Positions 49,723 to 58,040 of a stretch of 64,000 bases of DNA are shown one piece after another. Location of the stretch: NCBI GenBank assembly GCA_963842455.1, contig CAWJHE010000014.1, positions 124,001 through 188,000 on the forward strand. The letters are read 5' to 3'. The notes beneath the pieces were generated by a model. The model saw only the letters and a program-made list of their open reading frames with translations. It had not been told where the DNA came from and searched no databases. Source of the stretch: CAWJHE01 sp963842455. Lineage in GTDB: Bacteria > Chloroflexota > Anaerolineae > Anaerolineales > UBA4823. The translations under genes and the position numbers were made by a program. Positions within the stretch are counted from its first letter, which is position 1. Every line of letters begins with the position of its first letter.

Positions 49723-50346
49723 TCAGGCTAATCGATCCTCAAACTCAATTTCAATGGCACGTAATGGCCCGTGAATGGATAACCTGGAGAGCGCCATAGC
49801 CATTTCTTCCGGCGTCTCGATACAGCCTTTCTTGATCCAGGCTTGCACCAGGCCTAAATGAGCTGAAATAACATAGGAAAATAAATAATCTGCTGGCACG
49901 GTAAAACGGATCGATTTAATCCCTATCAAAAAACCAAGCGAAACGTTCTTCTGAATCACTTTGATTATCTGGCTCTGCAAAGAGAGCTCACCTTTGAGTT
50001 CCAGCAAAGCGCCGATCATGTGAGCGTGTTCTTTGAAATAGGTGAACATGGATACCACCATGGGCAGAGGAGAATCCAGCCGGTCAATTTCCCTGAAGTT
50101 GATTGCCAGGTCCTGCAGCAAGATTCTCTCGAAATTCTGGATAACCTCATTTTCCATCTGCAACGCCAGGTCGGATTTATCGCGGAAATGCAAATAAAAA
50201 GTGCTGCGATTGACCTTCGCCTGTTGGGTGATATCGGTGACCGTGAGCAGCTCGAACCCTTTTTGCTCAATCAGCTCGATCAAAGCATCACAGATCGCCG
50301 TGCGGGTGCGAATGCTGCGCCTGTCGATAGAGGAATCAGGTGCCAT
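49723..50346 (-). CDS. TetR-family regulator of the exporter operon
   Basis: 207 residues from ATG 50346 (MAPDSSIDRRS), chosen for GGAG 6 nt upstream; an upstream GTG/ATG frame to 50385 is less likely. N-terminal HTH (LLTVTDITQQAKVNRSTFYLHFRDKSDL) and a helical ligand-binding domain. It is the first gene of the exporter operon (41 nt to the permease), which is the usual layout for a repressor that senses the exported compound, as CecR does for ybhGFSR. Confidence 0.9.
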   Translation of the reverse strand: MAPDSSIDRRSIRTRTAICDALIELIEQKGFELLTVTDITQQAKVNRSTFYLHFRDKSDLALQMENEVIQNFERILLQDLAINFREIDRLDSPLPMVVSMFTYFKEHAHMIGALLELKGELSLQSQIIKVIQKNVSLGFLIGIKSIRFTVPADYLFSYVISAHLGLVQAWIKKGCIETPEEMAMALSRLSIHGPLRAIEIEFEDRLA

Positions 50347-50409
50347 CTCAAACTCCGTGAAAAGTGAAAGAACAAAATAAATCAAAAGAGGTTGATTAAT
50401 CTTCTATTC

Positions 50410-50438
50410 ATTTTAAGCAAAATCCGGGAATTTGTCAA
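50410..50438 (-). promoter_or_regulatory. Promoter of the tetR-exporter operon
   Basis: On the minus strand: -35 TTGACA (50433-50438), 17-bp spacer, -10 TAAAAT (50410-50415). Start expected near 50403, about 57 nt ahead of the tetR ATG. Confidence 0.75.
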
Positions 50439-50465
50439 CACTCTGTCGATTATTTTCAGCAGATT

Positions 50466-50480
50466 AACAGACAGTCTGTT
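50466..50480. promoter_or_regulatory. Probable TetR operator
   Basis: AACAGACAGTCTGTT, perfect 7-bp arms around one central base. It lies 28 bp upstream of the -35 box. An ACTCTGTCG half-similar site (50440-50448) sits nearer to the promoter. Size and symmetry fit TetR-family operators. Confidence 0.6.
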
Positions 50481-50500
50481 GTATATCACCGCGAAAAGAG

Positions 50501-50917
50501 AGAACTGTCATTGCAAACGGTCTTTGTGAAGCAATCTCATTCGTGAAAATTCACAGCTGAGAATCTCTCGGCAAAGCCGCAAAGACCGCTAAGGAAAACC
50601 TGTCATTGCGAACAAATCCACGGCACGAGAGCGCCATTCAGTCCGAAGCGACAACAAAAAGAATCTGTCACTGCGAGCGAACTTTGCGAAGCAGTCTAAG
50701 CGCTGGCTTAGAAATTAGATTGCTTCGTCGGGCAAAGAACGCCCTCCTCGCAATGACAGTTGTCATTAGGAACAAATCCACGGCACGGAGCGCCATTCAG
50801 TCCGAAGCGACAACAAAAGAATCTGTCACTGCGAGCGAACTTTGCGAAGCAGTCTAAGCGCTGGCTAGAAATTAGATTGCTTCGTCGGGCAAAGAACGCC
50901 CTCCTCGCAATGACAGT
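50501..50917. repeat. REP-type repeats, two tandem 160-bp units plus a fragment
   Basis: A fragment (50501-50530; TGTCATTGCAAACGGTCTTT) and two near-identical tandem units (50601-50760 and 50761-50917), each holding GAACAAATCCACGGCAC, GCGAGCGAACTTTGCGAAGC and TTCGTCGGGCAAAGAACGCC, ending in CTCCTCGCAATGACAG. Related to the 126-bp units at 38258-39036. The two copies differ by single-base indels. No gene in this stretch. Confidence 0.85.
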
Positions 50918-50947
50918 TGTCATTAGGACCTTTGAAGCTCGTACCAA

Positions 50948-51075
50948 TTCGTGGCTAAAAAAAATTCGTGACCTTAGTGTTCCTTCGTGGCTAAAAAATT
51001 CCTTCGTGAAAATTCGTGTCAATTCGTGGCTAAAAAAACTTCGTGACCCTTCGTGTTCCTTCGTGGCTAAAAAAT
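50948..51075. repeat. TTCGTGGCTAAAAAA repeat cluster
   Basis: Four copies of TTCGTGGCTAAAAAA (50948, 50984, 51023, 51060) with phrases such as CCTTCGTGTTCC and AATTCGTG between them. The inverted form of the same repeat occurs at 58041-58262 on the far side of the arsenic/redox genes. Confidence 0.85.
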
Positions 51076-51079
51076 CAAC

Positions 51080-51796
51080 CTACCAAATCCCGGGTATAAG
51101 GCGGTAGCGCACCTTTTCCGCATATTCCGCGTACCCCGGAAGCTCAGCCTGCAAGGTCTCATCTTCCAGGCGCGTGCGGACGATGAAAACCAGGGCAATC
51201 CCCACCGCCGGGATCAAAGCCCACAGTGAGTTGAGCAGAAAAGGCGCTGCCAGGTTCATCAGCAGCGTGCCAAAGTAACCCGGGTGGCGCACAAAAGCAT
51301 AGGGGCCGTGCGAAATGACCTGCTGGTTGCGATCGGTCTGGATGCGCACCGTTGCCACGAAAAAGGCATTCACCACCATACTCCACACCAGGATGATATC
51401 GTAGCCAATGACTCCTACCACCACACCGGCAATTTGCACGCCCAAGGGTAGATCCGAGCTCCAGCCCAAGCGAAAATCCAGGGCAGCGATCACATACAAA
51501 GCCAGCATAAAGATGCCCATCAAGGTTAGCAGGATTTTATCCCAGGTCTTCATATCCTTATTGGGGCGTGAACGCTCCGCCAGCATCTCCGGGTTGACTG
51601 GTAGGATGAAGATCACCGTACCCAGGGTCCACAGGATGTAAATTGCCGAGAGCGCCCAGCCGTTCCACCAGCTCCAATCGCCGGCGATGCCAAACAGCAG
51701 GGCGATCAGGAACAGGTTGCCGGTCGTCTCGCGCACCAGCCAGCGCAGGGCGGTCTTCTTTGATTTGGCAGGTTGTGTAGGATTTTCTGTGGACAT
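51080..51796 (-). CDS. ICMT/PEMT-like membrane methyltransferase
   Basis: 238 residues with five or six membrane segments. The C-terminal half has the isoprenylcysteine/phospholipid methyltransferase pattern: NQQVISHGPYAFVRHPGYFG (SAM-binding RHPxY), LIPAVGIALVFIVRTRLEDE (E-x-x-x-L type). Prokaryotic members are mostly unassigned; some methylate lipids or small hydrophobic compounds. Monocistronic, divergent from the arsR promoter, 161 nt apart. Confidence 0.8.
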   Translation of the reverse strand: MSTENPTQPAKSKKTALRWLVRETTGNLFLIALLFGIAGDWSWWNGWALSAIYILWTLGTVIFILPVNPEMLAERSRPNKDMKTWDKILLTLMGIFMLALYVIAALDFRLGWSSDLPLGVQIAGVVVGVIGYDIILVWSMVVNAFFVATVRIQTDRNQQVISHGPYAFVRHPGYFGTLLMNLAAPFLLNSLWALIPAVGIALVFIVRTRLEDETLQAELPGYAEYAEKVRYRLIPGIW

Positions 51797-51895
51797 GTGG
51801 GGAATCTCCTGGATTGGGAAGTGAGGTGGAGCAAGTATTCATTGTCTGTCCAGGATTGTAATTCTTTACAAACAGAAAATCAATCAGTAAAAATA

Positions 51896-51924
51896 TTGAC
51901 TAGTTTCATGTTTGAGGGTAGAAT
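51896..51924 (+). promoter_or_regulatory. Promoter of arsR
   Basis: -35 TTGACT (51896-51901), 17-bp spacer, -10 TAGAAT (51919-51924), immediately followed by the operator palindrome. Confidence 0.7.
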
Positions 51925-51925
51925 A

Positions 51926-51945
51926 ACATTCAATTGATCGAATGT
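51926..51945. promoter_or_regulatory. Probable ArsR operator
   Basis: ACATTCAATTGATCGAATGT: 6-bp perfect outer arms and a nearly symmetric centre, covering the expected transcription start of arsR. This explains why the TTG codon at 51934 is not a likely start and the ATG at 51958 is. Confidence 0.65.
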
Positions 51946-51957
51946 GATGGAAATCGG

Positions 51958-52362
51958 ATGACAAATTTCTACCAAAACCAGAGCAAGCTATATAAAATCC
52001 TCTCGCACCCCACCCGGTTGGCGATCCTGGATATGCTGCGCGACGGCGAGCAGTGCGTGTGCCATATGGAAGCCATGTTCGGTTTACGCCAGGCGCATAT
52101 CTCCCAGCACCTGATGGTGCTGCGTGAAGCTGGCCTGGTCACTGACCGGCGTGACGGCTGGAACATTTTCTACCAGGTGATTCGCCCGGAGATTTACGCC
52201 ATCGTGGACGCCATGAACACCCTCACTGAAGCACAATCGATAGACTATACGCAAATGGCAGCATCTCAGCCGCACAGCAAGGCCTGCCCCTGCCCGAAGT
52301 GCAACCCGGATCGCGAAAGTTACTCCTGCGAACCGGAGGAAAGTACGATAGCTAAGGTCTAG
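51958..52362 (+). CDS. arsR: ArsR-family metalloregulator
   Basis: 134 residues from ATG 51958. Winged helix (LYKILSHPTRLAILDMLRDG, MFGLRQAHISQHLMVLREAG, VTDRRDGWNIFYQV). The metal site EQCVCHME at the third helix corresponds to ELCVCDL of ArsR and binds As(III)/Sb(III). The C-terminal tail adds a second Cys group (CPCPKCNPDRESYSC). It represses its own promoter through 51926-51945 until arsenite binds. A short terminator follows before the permease gene. Confidence 0.9.
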   Translation: MTNFYQNQSKLYKILSHPTRLAILDMLRDGEQCVCHMEAMFGLRQAHISQHLMVLREAGLVTDRRDGWNIFYQVIRPEIYAIVDAMNTLTEAQSIDYTQMAASQPHSKACPCPKCNPDRESYSCEPEESTIAKV

Positions 52363-52381
52363 TAAATAATTGCAAGAAACC

Positions 52382-52405
52382 AGGCGGTTCTACCGCCTTT
52401 TATTT
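52382..52405 (+). terminator. Short terminator between arsR and the permease
   Basis: Stem AGGCGGT / ACCGCCT (7 bp) with a 3-nt loop, then TTTATTTT. It would reduce, not abolish, read-through into the permease, keeping arsR mRNA in excess. Confidence 0.65.
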
Positions 52406-52455
52406 TGAAAGCATTATATTCGTTTTAGTGAATATGTTGCTCACGGAGGCAGAAA

Positions 52456-53920
52456 TTGGACTTATTCAACGAAATGATCCGGCTTTTACAGGGCGGGTTG
52501 GGCAACCTGGCAGCCTATATGGCGGCGCATGTTTTGCTGTGCCTGCTGCCAGCCTTCTACATCGCCGGGGCGATGACAGCCCTGATCCCCAAGGAGATCA
52601 TCACCCGCTACCTGGGTCGCAACACGCCCAAATACATTTCCTATCCCGGCCTCCGCGGCAGCTGGCTTTTTACTGGCCGTCTGTTCGTGCACGGTGATCC
52701 CGCTCTTCGCCGGCATCTACAAAAAAGGCGCTGGGCTAGGGCCAGCCATCACCTTCCTGTTTGTTGCCCCGGCCATCAATATCCTGGCCCTGGTCTACAC
52801 CGGCGGCATCATCGGCATGGACCTGGCGATCGCCCGCCTGCTGCTCTCCCTGATCTTCGGCATCGGCATCGGTCTGATCATGGCGCTCATCTTCCACAAA
52901 TCGGATGAGGAACACGACCAGGCCACCGATCTGATGTTCGCCGGGCAAGCCGCCATGCGCCGCGCCGCCCTGATCTTCATGCTGGTGCTGGTCTTTCTGC
53001 TGGTTTCGGGCACCTTCCAATTCGAAATTTTCAAGCACACTTTTGCCGAGGCCACTGTGCCTGTTAGCGGTGTGCAGGCATTCCAGGACCTGCTGCACCA
53101 ATGGGTGCCCTTCGACCCCAGCCGGGGCGAGGAGGGTGTGACTGCCCAGGGGGCTTTACTGATCGGCATGCTGGTGCTGATCGGGCTAACCTCCTGGAAA
53201 GGCATCGAAAAGATCCATGAAGGCTTTAACCCCTGGACCTGGATTTCAACCGCCCTGGTCGGCCTGACCTTGATACTGGCAGCTCTGGGCATGACCCCCA
53301 CCCCACAAGGCATGACCCTGGCTTTCACAGGAAAATTTTTCGGCGTGCTCATTTCGGTCGTTCTGCTGGGCTGGATGCTCAAATACGCGCTGACGGAAGA
53401 CGAAAGCCGCGACTTCCTGTGGGAATCCTGGAAATTCGTCAAGCAGATCTTCCCGCTGCTGGTGGTAGGCGTGTTTGCTGTGGGCATCATCCGCATGCTC
53501 ATCCGCCCGGAGTGGGTGCAGGCCATTGCCGGTGAAAACAATCTGCTGGGCAACCTGGTTGGCGTGCTGTTCGGCGTGTTTATGTATTTCCCCACCCTGG
53601 TAGAAGTGCCCATCGCCCAGATGTTCCTCAACCTGGGCATGCACCGCGGCCCGTTGCTGGCTTACCTGATTTCCGATCCGGAGCTATCGTTACAAAGCAT
53701 CTTGATCACGGCCACAATCCTAGGACGCCTGAAGACCTGGGTGTATGTCGCTTGGGTGGCATTGTTCAGCACCCTGGCCGGACTGATTTACGGCGCATGG
53801 GTGGATGGCGCCAGCATCGCATTGGTCGCGATCTATCTGTTAATCTTCCTGGCTGCATTAGCCGGGATCCTATGGATGGTCAACCGCCGCAGAAGCGCGG
53901 TGGCCAGCCCAGTTCAATAA
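52456..53920 (+). CDS. Membrane permease, PF03773 (DUF318) family (one frame break)
   Basis: About 488 residues, TTG start at 52456 after GGAGG. At least ten membrane segments in two halves (GNLAAYMAAHVLLCLLPAFY to SCTVIPLFAGIYKKGAGLGP, and ISVVLLGWMLKY to FAVGIIRMLIRP, with FMYFPTLVEVPIAQ). The SCTVIPL motif is typical of this family, some of whose members export organoarsenicals or metals. The frame breaks near 52655 (KYISYP to the CSCTVIP frame). Located in the ars operon, so an arsenic-related substrate is plausible but not shown. Confidence 0.85.
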
Positions 53921-53940
53921 TTTTAATTTAGGAGAAAGAT

Positions 53941-54192
53941 ATGCTAACCATCAAAGTTTTAGGATCAGGCTGCGCTAATTGCAAACGTGTTGAACAGATT
54001 GCCCGTAAAGTGGTTGGTGATTTGAGCCTGGATGCAGAAGTCATCAAGGTGACCGATTATCAAGAGATCATGAAATTCAACATCCTCACAACCCCTGGTC
54101 TGGTGATTAATGATAAGTTGGTCTGCAACGGTCGCATCCCTAGCCCGGCAGAGGTGACCACATGGATCACGACAGCCATTCAGAACCCATAA
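53941..54192 (+). CDS. Small thioredoxin/glutaredoxin-like redox protein
   Basis: 83 residues with a CxxC in GSGCANCKRVEQ (Cys about 10 and 13), cis-Pro in TTPGLVIND and the short fold of the MTH895/TM0996 family. RBS AGGAGA. Placed between the PF03773 permease and arsC, so it may reduce ArsC or hand As(III) to the permease; family members often neighbour such permeases. It overlaps arsC by 31 nt. Confidence 0.88.
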   Translation: MLTIKVLGSGCANCKRVEQIARKVVGDLSLDAEVIKVTDYQEIMKFNILTTPGLVINDKLVCNGRIPSPAEVTTWITTAIQNP

Positions 54193-54641
54193 TACCCAAA
54201 AAGAAAGTCCTCTTTCTCTGCACCGGCAATTCCTGCCGCTCGCAAATGGCCGAAGCGATCGTCAATACGATGCTGGGCGATCGTTGGCAGGCGGTCAGCG
54301 CTGGCACCCAACCGGCCGGTTATGTCCACCCCCAGGCGCTGCAAGCCCTGGCGGAGATGGGCATCCAACACCAGGGGCGCTCCAAGCTGGCAGACGAATT
54401 CCGCCAGGTGGATTTCGACCTGGTGGTCACTGTTTGCGATTCTGCTGCCGAAGAATGCCCGCTGTGGTTAGGCAAAGGTAAGCGCGTGCACCACAGCTTC
54501 CCGGATCCAGCCAAAAGCGGCCGCATCGAGGACTTCCGCGCCGTGCGGGACGCCATCGGTTTTGAAATGATCCCCCTGCTTTTAGCATACGAGAATGGCG
54601 CTTCGAAAGGTCCCATACCTTTTCAACTTTCTGAGTTTTGA
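54162..54641 (+). CDS. arsC: Arsenate reductase, thioredoxin-coupled (LMW-phosphatase fold)
   Basis: 159 residues. P-loop FLCTGNSCRSQMAEA with the nucleophilic first Cys, Arg and Ser; redox cysteines in VTVCDSAAEECPLW; general acid Asp in HHSFPDPAKS. It reduces arsenate to arsenite with electrons from thioredoxin. The ATG at 54162 gives a 31-nt overlap with the Trx-like gene; no later Met precedes the P-loop, so this start is likely. Confidence 0.93.
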   Translation: MDHDSHSEPIIPKKKVLFLCTGNSCRSQMAEAIVNTMLGDRWQAVSAGTQPAGYVHPQALQALAEMGIQHQGRSKLADEFRQVDFDLVVTVCDSAAEECPLWLGKGKRVHHSFPDPAKSGRIEDFRAVRDAIGFEMIPLLLAYENGASKGPIPFQLSEF

Positions 54642-54678
54642 ACGCTGGCGTAAAAACCTTTAGAAATGGAGACCACCT

Positions 54679-55773
54679 ATGTCCAGACCTGCTGCCCAAA
54701 CTGCATCTACCCAACCCGTTGTCGCTAAACTCTCATTTCTCGACCGATACCTGACCCTTTGGATCTTTTCGGCAATGGCGCTAGGCGTGCTGATCGGCTT
54801 CCTGGCGCCAGCCGCAGTGGAGAGTTTCAACCAGGCTGTATCCATCGGCACCACCAATATCCCCATCGCCATCGGATTGATCCTGATGATGTACCCGCCA
54901 TTGGCTAAGGTGCGCTACGAAGAGCTGGGCGATGTCTTCCGCAACTGGAAAATCCTGGGCTTGTCTCTGTTGCAGAACTGGGTCATCGGACCGCTGCTGA
55001 TGTTCTTCCTGGCGGTGGTTTTCCTGCGTGACTACCCGGATTACATGTCCGGACTGATCTTGATCGGACTTGCGCGTTGCATTGCCATGGTGATCGTGTG
55101 GAACGAGCTGGCCAAGGGGGATAACGAGTATGCAGCCGGTCTGGTGGCCTTCAACTCCATCTTCCAGGTGCTGTTCTACAGCCTGTATGCCTACATCTTT
55201 ATCACCGTGCTGCCCACCTGGCTGGGTATGCAGGGCAGTGTGGTGGATATCACCATTGGCGAAATTGCCCAGAGCGTGTTCATCTACCTGGGCATCCCCT
55301 TCATCGCCGGCTTCCTGACGCATTTCTTCCTGGTGCGCGCCAAAGGCAAAGATTGGTATTACAAGGTCTTTATCCCCAAAATCAGCCCCCTGACCCTGGT
55401 GGCCCTGCTCTTCACCATCGTGGTCATGTTCAGCCTGAAGGGCGAGCTGATCCTGACCATCCCCATGGATGTGGTCCGTATCGCCATCCCGTTGTTGATC
55501 TATTTCGTGATCATGTTCCTGGTCAGTTTCGTGATGGGCAAAGCGGTCGGCGCGGATTATTCCAAAACGGTTACCCTGTCGTTTACAGCCGCCTCGAACA
55601 ACTTCGAGCTGGCCATCGCCGTGGCCGTAGCCGTCTTTGGCATCTCATCCGGACAGGCTTTTGCGGCAGTGATCGGCCCGCTGGTTGAGGTGCCGGTGAT
55701 GATCGGACTGGTCAACGTGGCCTTCTGGCTGCAAAAGAAACTCTTCAGCCCGACCAGGTTAAAAAGCGCTTAA
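54679..55773 (+). CDS. acr3: Arsenite efflux transporter Acr3
   Basis: 364 residues, ten membrane segments. Characteristic GLARCIAMVIVWNELAKGDN with the essential Cys in segment four, GIPFIAGFLTHFF, PKISPLTLVALLFTIVVMFS, and SKTVTLSFTAASNNFELAIA with the conserved Glu. It exports As(III) driven by the proton gradient. RBS GGAG. Works with ArsC encoded 37 nt upstream. Confidence 0.95.
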   Translation: MSRPAAQTASTQPVVAKLSFLDRYLTLWIFSAMALGVLIGFLAPAAVESFNQAVSIGTTNIPIAIGLILMMYPPLAKVRYEELGDVFRNWKILGLSLLQNWVIGPLLMFFLAVVFLRDYPDYMSGLILIGLARCIAMVIVWNELAKGDNEYAAGLVAFNSIFQVLFYSLYAYIFITVLPTWLGMQGSVVDITIGEIAQSVFIYLGIPFIAGFLTHFFLVRAKGKDWYYKVFIPKISPLTLVALLFTIVVMFSLKGELILTIPMDVVRIAIPLLIYFVIMFLVSFVMGKAVGADYSKTVTLSFTAASNNFELAIAVAVAVFGISSGQAFAAVIGPLVEVPVMIGLVNVAFWLQKKLFSPTRLKSA

Positions 55774-55836
55774 CCACCCGACGATCGCATCAACTTCCGG
55801 TACAATAGAAGAAAACAGGAAGATTGGGCGATAAAA

Positions 55837-56976
55837 ATGACAAACCTGCGAAAAACACTTCTCCTGCTGCTCTCACTTTTGATCTCGTTGGGGACCAGCG
55901 CTTTCACTACGCCTCAACAGGATAGCCAACCGGCAGTCGTGCGGGCAGTGATGTTCTGGATGGATGGCTGTGCACACTGCCACGAGGTGATTGAGAATGT
56001 GCTGCCGCCTATCCAGGAAAAATATGGCGAGCAATTCCAGATCCAGTTGATTGAGCTGAAAGGAAGCCAGGAAGTGACTGCCTTGTATACCCTGGCGAAC
56101 AGTATGGGTATCCCCCAAAACGATGTGGGTGTGCCCTTCCTGATGATCGGTGAACATGTGCTGATCGGCTCCGGCCAGATCCCAGCTGAATTGCCCGGCC
56201 TGATCGACCAATACCTGGCGGCAGGCGGCGTGGATTTTCCCGACTCACCTGCTCTGGCCCCCCTGCTTCCCAAGCAGCCGGACGCTGATGCCGGCCAAGA
56301 GACAGCCTCAAGCACAACGACGCCCTCCGCAAGCCAGGTGCAAAGCCCAAGCATAGCAGCAACGCAACCGGGCAATCCTGCAGCGACGCCTGAACCCCAA
56401 GCTTTTCAGGGAAATAACGGCTTTTTGGTCGCCTGGCTGACCATTATTCTGCTGCTTAGCGCGTTGGCTTTCAGCCTGAACTACCTGATACAAAGCAAAG
56501 CATGGCTAACAAAGACAACCTACCCTTCCAGACCCGGACCGGCAGATTGGCTGATTCCTGTGCTTGCCCTGGTTGGTCTGGGCGTCGCTGCCTACCTGGC
56601 ATACGTGGAGACCCAGTCGGTGCGCGCCTTTTGCGGACCGATCGGCGATTGCAACACGGTACAGAGCAGCCCCTATGCACGCCTGTTCGGACGATTACCC
56701 ATCGGCGTGCTGGGTGTGATCGGCTATGCGCTTATCATGGCAGCCTGGTGGCTCAGTCGCTCTGCGAAAATGCCCTGGAATGGCTGGGCTACCCTGGCGC
56801 TTTTAGGGATGACCATCGGCGGTACGCTCTTTTCCATCTACCTGACCTACCTGGAAGTAGCGGTGATCCAGGCGGTGTGTATGTGGTGCCTCAGCTCGGC
56901 GTGGATCATGGGATGTGTATTATTGCTTTCTTTAAACATTAAATATCCCTTCACCCAAGCGAATCCAAAACCCTAA
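55837..56976 (+). CDS. Thioredoxin-VKOR fusion membrane protein
   Basis: 379 residues. Signal/anchor at 5-22, thioredoxin-like domain at about 33-133 with WMDGCAHCHEV (CxxC), cis-Pro region VGVPFLMIGE; a Thr/Pro/Gln-rich linker at 140-190; then membrane helices and a VKOR domain with CGPIGDCNTVQSSPYARLFG (loop Cys pair, Ser and family motif) and CMWCLSSAW (active CxxC). It would make disulfides in exported proteins and pass electrons to a quinone. The order Trx first, VKOR last is the reverse of the common bacterial fusion. Starts 63 nt after acr3; a TACAAT at 55801 may give its own promoter. Confidence 0.9.
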   Translation: MTNLRKTLLLLLSLLISLGTSAFTTPQQDSQPAVVRAVMFWMDGCAHCHEVIENVLPPIQEKYGEQFQIQLIELKGSQEVTALYTLANSMGIPQNDVGVPFLMIGEHVLIGSGQIPAELPGLIDQYLAAGGVDFPDSPALAPLLPKQPDADAGQETASSTTTPSASQVQSPSIAATQPGNPAATPEPQAFQGNNGFLVAWLTIILLLSALAFSLNYLIQSKAWLTKTTYPSRPGPADWLIPVLALVGLGVAAYLAYVETQSVRAFCGPIGDCNTVQSSPYARLFGRLPIGVLGVIGYALIMAAWWLSRSAKMPWNGWATLALLGMTIGGTLFSIYLTYLEVAVIQAVCMWCLSSAWIMGCVLLLSLNIKYPFTQANPKP

Positions 56977-57001
56977 AGGTCTCGGAGACCTTTAGGGTTT
57001 T
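56967..57001 (+). terminator. Terminator overlapping the VKOR stop codon
   Basis: Perfect 17-bp arms starting AAAACCCTAAAGG and ending CCTTTAGGGTTTT (56967-56983 and 56985-57001). The TAA stop at 56974-56976 lies inside the left arm. Works in both directions. Confidence 0.8.
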
Positions 57002-57012
57002 AAGATTTTGAT

Positions 57013-57447
57013 ATGAAAAGTCCTCTTCGCAACACCCTCTTGCTCGCCCTGACTGGGCTGATCCTGCTTGCGTTGGGCATTCGCACCATGCCTTACTTTC
57101 TAACCTTTGCCAACCAGGAAGCGCAGCGCGCCAACGGGGCGGTGGTTTTGTTCTTTAATGACGGCGACCCGTGCGAATGTATGCAAGAGCTGGTGCAGCA
57201 AGCGGACGAGCAGATCGAGCGCTGGCGTGTGGCAGCAGACCCTGCTTTGCCAGTGGTGCGCATCGCCATGCAGCAACGCACCGACCTGGAAGCAAAGTAC
57301 AAAATCTTCCGGGCGCCAAGCCTGGTGCTGATCAACGCGCAGGATCAAGTTGTTTGGCGTCAGGATTATCCCTTGATGCAGGGAGAGCCTTTCAAATTGG
57401 ATGATTTAGAAGATGCGATTTTAAAGCTGTCTCAGCAAAACCCGTAA
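57013..57447 (+). CDS. Membrane-anchored thioredoxin-like protein with a CEC motif
   Basis: 144 residues. One N-terminal anchor (LLLALTGLILLALGI), then a thioredoxin-like fold (GAVVLFFNDGDPCECM, strand VVRIAMQQRTDLEAKY, cis-Pro-like FRAPSLVLINAQDQVVWR). The active site is C-x-C (Cys about 54 and 56), not CxxC. It could be a partner of the Trx-VKOR protein encoded just upstream. Function unproven. Confidence 0.75.
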   Translation: MKSPLRNTLLLALTGLILLALGIRTMPYFLTFANQEAQRANGAVVLFFNDGDPCECMQELVQQADEQIERWRVAADPALPVVRIAMQQRTDLEAKYKIFRAPSLVLINAQDQVVWRQDYPLMQGEPFKLDDLEDAILKLSQQNP

Positions 57448-57516
57448 AGCAGGCATGGCTCTCTAAGCGTTTTACCTGCTCAAATGATTGGAATAGAATC
57501 ATGTTGATCGAAAATT

Positions 57517-58024
57517 ATGACTCTCGAGATTTTCACCCCGCCTTGCCACCCCAGCGCGGAACGCTATGCTGCTCGCGCCAGGCTCAGTGTGGATATCAGC
57601 GAAATCCTACCATTTTTAAATGCCACCTTGCCCGGCGCCCAATACCGGTCTCAGGCTGGCGCCTTGATCTGGAAAAGGAGCGAGCATCATGTTGCCTTCC
57701 ATGCTTATGAAATTCTGGTGAGCAATGTGGAGGACCGCACGTGAAGCACAACAAGAGCTCGAAAATGTCATCCGCATGGTCAACGACACCTGGGAGAGAC
57801 GGAGGGATATCCAACCCGATCACAGTGAGCGCAAGCGCCCCACCAGTATGGCGATTTACAAGCTGCTGCCCAACAATAATTGCCGGGCGTGCGGCGAGCC
57901 CACCTGTTATTCCTTCGCCTTGAAACTGACCGCAGGGAAGGTTAAGCTGCAGGATTGCCCGGTGGTTCTGGAAACACAATATGCGCAGAACCTGGCAGAA
58001 TTACGAGAACTGCTTCCAGGTTGA
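57517..58024 (+). CDS. Protein with an AcsC-like [4Fe-4S] domain (one frame break)
   Basis: About 169 codons in two frames joined near 57740 (ILVSNVEDR / REAQQELENVIRMVNDTW). The N-terminal part (about 75 residues) is an unassigned small alpha/beta domain. The C-terminal part has IYKLLPNNNCRACG, EPTCYSFALKL and LQDCP, that is C-x2-C-x4-C-x16-C, the same layout as the N-terminal cluster domain of AcsC in this window. It is likely an Fe-S protein with a redox or corrinoid-related role. Last gene of the arsenic/redox set. Confidence 0.7.
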
Positions 58025-58040
58025 TAGAGATGGCTGAGAT

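Noticed and set aside
50606..51107. Short plus-strand frames in the 50.5-51.1 kb repeats
   Set aside because: They follow the REP and TTCGTGG repeats, share the repeat wording and have no start signals.
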